From the NCBI GenBank assembly GCA_026388365.1, contig JAPLJW010000134.1, positions 1-11,416 of the forward strand: 11,416 bases of DNA, given 5' to 3'. How positions within the stretch are numbered: position 1 is the first letter of the stretch; each line of letters begins with the position of its first letter. Positions 6,980-11,416 of the stretch are shown one piece after another. Below the pieces are notes generated by a model that did not search any database, was not told where the DNA came from, and saw nothing but the letters and a program-made list of their open reading frames with translations. The position numbers were made by a program, and so were the translations under genes. Source of the DNA: Deltaproteobacteria bacterium (GTDB lineage: Bacteria > Desulfobacterota > Syntrophia > Syntrophales > UBA5619).

Positions 6980-7204
6980 ATCATAACCTGATACGTATTA
7001 TATTCTGAGGATTCAGGACGGACCTCTTCCCCTCTTTGATGTGCGGTGATTGATAAGGCAATGCTTTTCACGGTGGGAGTATACCCATGTTTCGATCCGG
7101 ATTCAACAAAATGCTCCCGTGCCTGTTTTTGTTTTGTTCAGAGTATACTGGCCCGCGTTTTTTAACTCTTTTCCGGACCCTCCTCCCGCACCTACCATAA
7201 AATT

Positions 7205-7219
7205 CCTCTAATTAAGAGG
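7205..7219 (-). terminator. Possible weak terminator after the MFS carrier
   Basis: CCTCT (7205-7209) and AGAGG (7215-7219) form a 5-bp stem around AATTA, about 33 nt beyond the stop of the 7252-8490 gene. On the minus strand it is followed by an AATTTTA tract. The short stem makes this a weak call. The rest of the 6980-7251 gap shows no gene; it contains two copies of GAGTATAC (7077-7084, 7141-7148). Confidence 0.3.
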
Positions 7220-7251
7220 GAGTTGCTTGATGATTACTGTGACAGGCTCAT

Positions 7252-8490
7252 TCAAGAAATTTCTTGAGAAAAGGCGGTCACTTTTATTTTCAAGATCAGG
7301 AAAATCGTAACTCCGGAAATCGCAGAAAGCCCATACCAAACCGGATTGTAACTGCCCAGGGTATCAAATATCCATCCTGCCAGAGTGGGGCCGATAATTC
7401 CTCCGATGGATCCAACCCCGAGCAGGATGCCGAGCATCTTCCCGAAGGAAACCATTCCAAAATACTCCTGAAGCATTGCCCCACGCAAAACCATTCCTCC
7501 GCCAAAACCCGGTGCAAAGAGAAGAACAAACAGCAGAAGGACCCAGAAGGACTGAACATAACAGAAGGCAAATACCCCCGCGCTCATCAAGAAAAAAGCT
7601 GTTGCCCAGACCATTCGTTTATCAAAACGGTCGCCCCACCAGCCAAAACCAAATCTTCCAACGATGCTTGTTAACGGTAACGCTGCGGCCACGGCGCCGG
7701 CCGCGGTTCTCGACATTCCGATAATGCTGAGGTAGGGCATGAGGTGCGTCATCACAGCGTTGACTGTCATTAGTCGGACTGATTCTGCTATAATCAGGTA
7801 CAAGAAAGACCTTTTCTTGATTATCTCAAGGAAAGCCCCTTTCGTTTTTTGGGAACCCTTCCCGTGGCCGGAGGTCATCGATGATTCCGTAATCGATCCA
7901 TCCGGACTCAATCCAAGTTCTTCAGGCCGGTCCCGCACAATGAGGGACAGGGGAATGCCTAAAAACCACATCCCCACCCCCAGAATGACCAGGGTCGATC
8001 GCCAACCGGATGCATCGATCAGAAAAACGATGAGGGGAATGATCAATCCTCCGGCCCCATACCCGCATGCCATGATGCCGAGCGCGAGCCCCACATTCTT
8101 CTTAAACCAGATCGCCACAGCCGTCATGGTGACCACAGTCGTGCAACCGCCCGCGCCAAACGAAATGAATAGGATGCACAGGTAAAACATGAGCAAGGAG
8201 TGAGTGAAGCTCAGAAGGATCAGGCCGATACCGATGACAATCATCCCGCCCAGGAGCAGTATTCTTGAGCCGAATCGGTCAACGAGGAACCCTACGATAG
8301 GCGCAAAAATGCCCATTTCGAGCCCGCGGAGGCTTGTGGCCAGGGAGATTTGAGTGTAGCTCCAGCCGAACTCGTGCTGAATGGGTTCAAAGAAAGCAGT
8401 GAAGCCGAAGAAGGTGATACCGCCCACATAGAGGTTGATGATGAAACAGGCAATGACGATCCACCATCCGTAATATAGGTTCTTGAACAT
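7252..8490 (-). CDS. MFS transporter, oxalate:formate / monocarboxylate carrier type
   Basis: The 412-residue protein has 12 predicted helices and opens with MFKNLYYGWWIV, the YGWW(I/V) start common in oxalate:formate antiporter-like and monocarboxylate-transporter-like MFS proteins. A motif-A segment, GFLVDRFGSR (67-76), follows helix 2. A degenerate copy, GWWGDRFDKR, opens the second half. The central loop (about 191-220) is polar and glycine/serine rich. Import or exchange of a small organic anion is the family expectation, but the substrate cannot be assigned. I moved the start to ATG 8490, which has AAGGTG five bases upstream. The frame stays open to an ATG at 8604, but that codon lies inside the promoter spacer and would add 38 non-membrane residues. 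A near-consensus promoter (8614-8586) and a terminator-like leader hairpin precede the gene. GC is lower than in the flanks. Confidence 0.9.
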   Translation of the reverse strand: MFKNLYYGWWIVIACFIINLYVGGITFFGFTAFFEPIQHEFGWSYTQISLATSLRGLEMGIFAPIVGFLVDRFGSRILLLGGMIVIGIGLILLSFTHSLLMFYLCILFISFGAGGCTTVVTMTAVAIWFKKNVGLALGIMACGYGAGGLIIPLIVFLIDASGWRSTLVILGVGMWFLGIPLSLIVRDRPEELGLSPDGSITESSMTSGHGKGSQKTKGAFLEIIKKRSFLYLIIAESVRLMTVNAVMTHLMPYLSIIGMSRTAAGAVAAALPLTSIVGRFGFGWWGDRFDKRMVWATAFFLMSAGVFAFCYVQSFWVLLLFVLLFAPGFGGGMVLRGAMLQEYFGMVSFGKMLGILLGVGSIGGIIGPTLAGWIFDTLGSYNPVWYGLSAISGVTIFLILKIKVTAFSQEIS

Positions 8491-8508
8491 GAACACCTTC
8501 AAAATAAA

Positions 8509-8537
8509 CACCCCCCTTCCGCACCTGCCGGGGGGTG
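8509..8537 (-). terminator. Terminator-like hairpin in the leader of the MFS carrier (candidate attenuator)
   Basis: On the minus strand CACCCCCC (8537-8530) pairs perfectly with GGGGGGTG (8516-8509) over a 13-nt loop, and TTTATTTT (8508-8501) follows at once. This is the shape of an intrinsic terminator, yet it lies between the predicted transcription start (about 8579) and the MFS start codon at 8490, with the AAGGTG ribosome site just after it. Transcription attenuation or translational control would explain its position. Confidence 0.55.
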
Positions 8538-8585
8538 AGAACACCATTTCAAAAAATTTCAATAAGAGCTTTTTCTTCCGGGATG

Positions 8586-8614
8586 AGTATAAGGGAGCCC
8601 TCATGTTATGTCAA
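8586..8614 (-). promoter_or_regulatory. Sigma70-type promoter of the MFS carrier
   Basis: Read on the minus strand, TTGACA (8614-8609, 6 of 6 consensus) and TATACT (8591-8586, 5 of 6) are separated by 17 bp. This is the best promoter in the window. It predicts a start near 8579 and a leader of roughly 89 nt. It also argues against a translation start at 8604. Confidence 0.8.
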
Positions 8615-8840
8615 TGATAATGGGGGCAATATGGGCGGCGAGGTTCAGATGCTTGCGGAAACGAACCGTCGAGGTGTTTTTTTGAAAAATCGCTGCCGCT
8701 TTGGGCCAGTACAACCGCAGATGAAACCATTTCGAAATACTTTGCATCAACCGGATGGTGGGGAAACAATATCCTGGTCGGAATGGGCGTCCTGCCGGTT
8801 TGCGGTGGTCCGGTCCCGTAGAATCAGACGACCGTTGATT

Positions 8841-8859
8841 TTCAGGGATCCTGAATTTT
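8841..8859 (+). terminator. Small inverted repeat followed by a T-tract
   Basis: TTCAGG and CCTGAA pair perfectly around GAT and are followed by TTTT (8856-8859) on the plus strand. The stem is only 6 bp and no gene is known to end just upstream, so this may be an operator or chance rather than a working terminator. Confidence 0.25.
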
Positions 8860-9024
8860 GTGGCGCTGAAAGTCTTTTTGGGATATGCAGGGAGCCATTT
8901 TATTCCGGTGAGACGGTTCCCCGATTTCCGCAATCAGGATGTTCCGTCTGCAAACCATCGGGTCGCGGTGGTTTTGAATCGATCGGAGGGATGGTGTTCA
9001 GGGAGGTAACGGGAGAAGGATTTG

Positions 9025-9036
9025 GAGATTAATCTC
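9025..9036. promoter_or_regulatory. 12-bp palindrome upstream of the radical SAM gene
   Basis: GAGATTAATCTC is a perfect 12-bp palindrome 74-85 bp before the radical SAM start codon. This is a sensible position for a dimeric regulator of the lipid cluster. No regulator gene is in view, and a palindrome of this length can occur by chance. Confidence 0.3.
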
Positions 9037-9109
9037 ATATCGACAGGGACCAGCGGATGCGGTGGCCCCGCTCCGGTGAATTTGCCACAGGGGTTGGAGT
9101 TTTAACTTT

Positions 9110-10459
9110 ATGAAAGTGCTTCTTATTTCCGCCAATACGACCCATGCCCCGCATCCCGTCTATCCCCTGGGTCTCGATTATCTTATCGGAGCCCTGACGC
9201 CACGGCATGAGGTCCAAATTCTGGATGTGAACGCGGGCGGGGGGATGGAACAGCTCGAAGCGGCCCTGAGGGATGGTAACCCGGAGGTGATCGGTCTTTC
9301 CCTGCGGAATATCGATAACGTGGACACCCTGGCCGTAAAAAGTTTCGTTCCGGGATATGAACGGATGGTCCGGCTCATCCGGAGCTGCACCGGTGCCCCG
9401 ATCGTGCTGGGCGGCAGCGGTTTTTCTATTTTCCCCGGCGAATTGATGTCCCTGCTGGGCGCCGATTTCGGAGTCGTCGGGGAAGGGGAATACATGGCTC
9501 CCCTTCTCAATGCCCTCGAAAGGGGAGACGATCCTTCCGCTTTGCCCGGGATCATGATCCGGGGAGGACCCGTCCGGGATCCTGTCCCCTGGACGGGCGC
9601 CGTTGCCAGGCGGATGAGGCCTGCAGACACCCCGCGCCGTTTCTACCTGGATCGTGGGGGGATCCTGAACCTGCAGACCCAAAGAGGATGCCCCTTCCGC
9701 TGCATCTACTGCACCTATCCCCATATCGAGGGGCGCCGGATGCGGTTGGTCCCTCCCGACGAGGTTGCCGGGGAGGCCCGGGGGCTTCAGGAGATGGGCG
9801 CCAGGTTCCTCTTCATCACCGATTCCGCGTTCAATGCCGATGTCGACCACAGCCTGGCCGTCGCCAGGGCCTTTCGCCGCCGGGGTCTCACCATCCCCTG
9901 GGGGGCTTTTCTTACCCCGACGCGCCCTCCCGACGGCTATTACGGCATCCTCGCCGAGGCCGGATTGACCCATGCCGAGTTCGGGACGGAATCCCTTTGC
10001 GATCCGCAGTTGAAGCGGTACGGGAAACCGTTCGGCGTGGAGGAGGTCTTTGCCGCTCACGGGAGCGCCCGTCGCTCGGGGGTGCACATTGCCCACTATT
10101 TCCTGCTGGGAGGGCCGGGAGAAGATGCCCGGAGTCTGGACGAAACCATGAACCGTATGGAAGAGCTGGGAAAGGCGGCATTCTTTCTGTTGTGCGGCGT
10201 CCGGATTTATCCGCATACCCCCCTCTATGATCTTGCCGTGGAGGAGGGACAGATCAAGCCGGATCAGGACCTGCTCTCGCCGGTATTCTACCGATCGAAA
10301 GGCATCACAACGGAAGCGATCATCAACAGGGTCAAAAGGCAGGCGCGCGGCCGAGTGAACTGGGTCTATGGGGACGGCGGGGAAGAAACGGAACGGATCG
10401 TGACCCGGATGCATGCCCATGGTCATCCCGGCCCGCTGTGGGAGCTGCTGCTTCGCTGA
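9110..10459 (+). CDS. B12-binding-type radical SAM protein, probable lipid biosynthesis enzyme
   Basis: The 449-residue protein has a cobalamin-binding-type N-terminal Rossmann domain (about 1-150) and a radical SAM barrel (about 183-375). The 4Fe-4S motif is RGCPFRCIYC, with Cys194, Cys198 and Cys201. The N-terminal domain starts with MKVLLISANTTHAPHPVYPLGL, keeps LDVNAGG (38-44) where base-off cobalamin enzymes have DxHxxG, and has VLGGSGFS (99-106). The axial His is therefore absent, as in many B12-type radical SAM proteins. GEGE (124-127) and FGTES (291-295) are family features. It would generate a deoxyadenosyl radical for methylation, cyclisation or coupling of a lipid-like substrate; the reaction is not determinable. 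The start has GGAG 10 bases upstream. Downstream on the same strand come a hotdog dehydratase (262 bp gap) and an ACP, as in specialised fatty-acid or polyene clusters. Confidence 0.9.
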   Translation: MKVLLISANTTHAPHPVYPLGLDYLIGALTPRHEVQILDVNAGGGMEQLEAALRDGNPEVIGLSLRNIDNVDTLAVKSFVPGYERMVRLIRSCTGAPIVLGGSGFSIFPGELMSLLGADFGVVGEGEYMAPLLNALERGDDPSALPGIMIRGGPVRDPVPWTGAVARRMRPADTPRRFYLDRGGILNLQTQRGCPFRCIYCTYPHIEGRRMRLVPPDEVAGEARGLQEMGARFLFITDSAFNADVDHSLAVARAFRRRGLTIPWGAFLTPTRPPDGYYGILAEAGLTHAEFGTESLCDPQLKRYGKPFGVEEVFAAHGSARRSGVHIAHYFLLGGPGEDARSLDETMNRMEELGKAAFFLLCGVRIYPHTPLYDLAVEEGQIKPDQDLLSPVFYRSKGITTEAIINRVKRQARGRVNWVYGDGGEETERIVTRMHAHGHPGPLWELLLR

Positions 10460-10721
10460 CAGGCCGAAACGCCCGTCTGCTGCATTTCCCTCATCCTTCG
10501 TTGTTCAACGTACCCAAAATTACGCCTCACGACTCAGGATTTCGGGGGCCTTGCATCCAAGCATCCCGTATCCTGTGCGGGACAAGCTTTTGAACAGCCT
10601 GGATCAGTGAATTTTTCGGCCGGCTGCTAAACCGGCGGCAGGGTCTGTCGTGATTTTTCTTGACACCATGGTCGCCTGACGGTAGTGGAGGCGCATCAGA
10701 ACGTGAAGAGCGGGGGAAGGC
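10460..10721. other. Gene-free gap between radical SAM and dehydratase genes
   Basis: These 262 bp hold no credible reading frame. Small stems are visible: TCCCG/CGGGA (10564-10568, 10578-10582) and GCCGG/CCGGC (10619-10623, 10632-10636). A TTGACA at 10660-10665 could be a -35 element for the dehydratase, but no good -10 follows at 16-18 bp. The gap is long for an operon of co-functional genes and could contain a dispersed repeat or gene remnant. Confidence 0.4.
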
Positions 10722-11096
10722 ATGACTGCACGGTTTCGTCATGAACATCTGCCGCTGGCGGGGAAGGCGGAGCACGTCGCCGCCGCGGCGCGATTCCCGG
10801 GCGATTCGGACTGGTTTTCCGGTCATTTCCCGGGCAATCCGATCGTGCCGGGGGTGGCGCTCATCGCCCTGGTGGCGGAAGCCGTCATCGAACGGGAACT
10901 CGGCGAGGGGCGGTCGCTGGCGATCACGGGCGTCCGCAGGGTTCGGTTTCGTCTGCCCGTCAGGCCGGACGATGAGGTGACCCTGGAAGCAACCCGGATG
11001 CCGGGTCGGCAAGGTCCGGCCTATTCTTTTACCGTATCTCTTGCCGGCGAAACGGTCTGCAGCGGTCTCCTGACGGCGGCAATCATTCCGTCGTGA
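10722..11096 (+). CDS. FabZ/ApeI-like hotdog-fold 3-hydroxyacyl-ACP dehydratase
   Basis: The 124-residue protein is a single hotdog domain. It has the FabZ/FabA active-site loop GHFPGNPIVPGV (34-45) with the catalytic His35. The following helix, ALIALVAEAVIE, would normally carry the catalytic Glu or Asp 14 residues after the His (E. coli FabZ H54/E68, FabA H70/D84). Here that position is Ala49, and the first acidic residue is Glu53, four positions later. FRLPVRPDDEVTLEA (77-91) is the usual edge strand. The family dehydrates 3-hydroxyacyl-ACP in fatty-acid or polyene elongation. Because of the Ala, activity may be altered, or it may bind acyl chains without dehydrating them. ATG 10722 follows GGGGGAAGG. 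The ACP frame begins 143 bp downstream, supporting a role on ACP-bound intermediates. Confidence 0.85.
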   Translation: MTARFRHEHLPLAGKAEHVAAAARFPGDSDWFSGHFPGNPIVPGVALIALVAEAVIERELGEGRSLAITGVRRVRFRLPVRPDDEVTLEATRMPGRQGPAYSFTVSLAGETVCSGLLTAAIIPS

Positions 11097-11239
11097 TCGG
11101 CCCGGCCCGCGAACGCCGGACAAAAAGTGCCGATAAAAATCCTTGACAAGCCGGGGGATTTTTAATGAAAGTAATGACACGCAATCGACGCTTTCGGTAT
11201 CGGGGCGAACATGAACGGTTGCGCGAGGGAGGTTGAACC

Positions 11240-11416
11240 ATGCCGGAGAGCAAAGAGACCCAGGAACGGATCCTCCGGATTGCCGAGATCATCATTGAGG
11301 AATTGAAGTTGGAAGAGATCACGCCGGAGTCGTTCGATCCCGATATGGATCTGGTGAACTAACGCGGGGTGGACAGCATTGACCTGGCTACCGTAGCCCT
11401 GGTTCGGCAGGACGAA
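11240..11416 (+). pseudogene. Acyl carrier protein gene with in-frame stop before the phosphopantetheine serine (3' end off window)
   Basis: The frame starts at ATG 11240 with a strong GGGAGG site seven bases upstream and encodes an acidic ACP: helix I (QERILRIAEIIIEELKL, 8-24) and the ITPESFDPDMDLVN loop (27-40). Codon 41 is TAA (11360-11362). In the same frame the ACP fold continues immediately as RGVDSIDLATVALV (42-55), with the DSI serine that should receive 4'-phosphopantetheine at codon 46. The last visible codons (RQDE) match the start of helix III. A single G-to-T change (GAA to TAA) would explain the stop, since Glu or Asp is usual there. As read, only a 40-residue fragment without the serine would be made. 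This may be a true pseudogene, a sequencing or assembly error, or read-through. The intact gene would supply the carrier for the dehydratase just upstream. Confidence 0.8.

Larger units (their letters stand above)
8615..9109. other. Intergenic region between divergent MFS and radical SAM genes
   Basis: About 500 bp without a convincing gene. Open frames exist on both strands (8535-9032 plus, 8933-8601 minus), but their predicted proteins have no recognisable domain and are rich in Arg, Pro and Ser, and one overlaps the carrier's promoter and leader. Visible elements are a 6-bp inverted repeat followed by TTTT (8841-8859), a perfect 12-bp palindrome (9025-9036) and a GGAG ribosome site (9096-9099) for the radical SAM gene. 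No clear promoter for the radical SAM gene was found. Confidence 0.5.

Noticed and set aside
6997..7002. TATAAT on the minus strand upstream of the glycosyltransferase
   Set aside because: A perfect -10, but the -35 position reads AGGTCC and the implied leader would be very short, so it was not called as a promoter.
9035..10426. 463-codon minus-strand frame opposite the radical SAM gene
   Set aside because: It has no domain, whereas the plus strand has the CxxxCxxC cluster and a B12-type fold.
11143..11148. TTGACA upstream of the ACP gene as a promoter
   Set aside because: No acceptable -10 hexamer lies 16-18 bp downstream; only the -35 is convincing.
10527..11180. 217-codon minus-strand frame opposite the dehydratase
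   Set aside because: It is Arg-rich and without a domain; the plus-strand hotdog protein is convincing.

Overview
The window looks like chromosomal DNA from a GC-rich anaerobic bacterium, most plausibly a deltaproteobacterium (Desulfobacterota, Syntrophales-like). This placement is an inference. It rests on the mix of a cobalamin-binding radical SAM lipid gene with a dedicated dehydratase and acyl carrier protein, an oxalate/formate-type MFS carrier and a CAD2-like zinc alcohol dehydrogenase. No rRNA, tRNA, CRISPR array or insertion sequence is visible.

Layout: bases 1-4561 hold five genes on the minus strand, in transcription order: a multidrug-type MFS transporter (4561-3332), a LexA-type self-cleaving repressor (3264-2677), a zinc alcohol dehydrogenase (2579-1518), an EamA/DMT exporter (1427-576) and a second MFS transporter cut by the window edge (482-1, TTG start). 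Gaps of 67-97 bp separate them. lexA has its own promoter with a perfect 18-bp palindrome of the GAAC-N4-GTTC class built into it. A near match to that box lies just upstream of the 4561 MFS gene. From 4562 to 4829 there is a divergent control region with a symmetric TTGATA-N17-TATCAA element readable as a promoter on both strands. It serves the MFS gene to the left and a membrane-anchored polysaccharide deacetylase (4830-6095) to the right.

Bases 6100-9050 are visibly poorer in GC than both flanks. They carry two minus-strand genes, a family 25 glycosyltransferase with a C-terminal membrane tail and an MFS carrier of the oxalate:formate/monocarboxylate type. The carrier has a near-consensus sigma70 promoter and a terminator-like hairpin in its leader, which suggests attenuation.

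From 9110 to the right edge, three plus-strand genes begin what looks like a specialised lipid or polyene biosynthesis cluster: a B12-binding-type radical SAM enzyme, a FabZ/ApeI-like hotdog dehydratase and an acyl carrier protein. Two oddities stand out. The dehydratase has Ala where FabZ/FabA enzymes have their catalytic Glu/Asp. The ACP frame has an in-frame TAA five codons before the serine that should carry phosphopantetheine. The cluster continues beyond the window, and its product is not determinable here. Ladderane-like or aryl-polyene-like chemistry are hypotheses.
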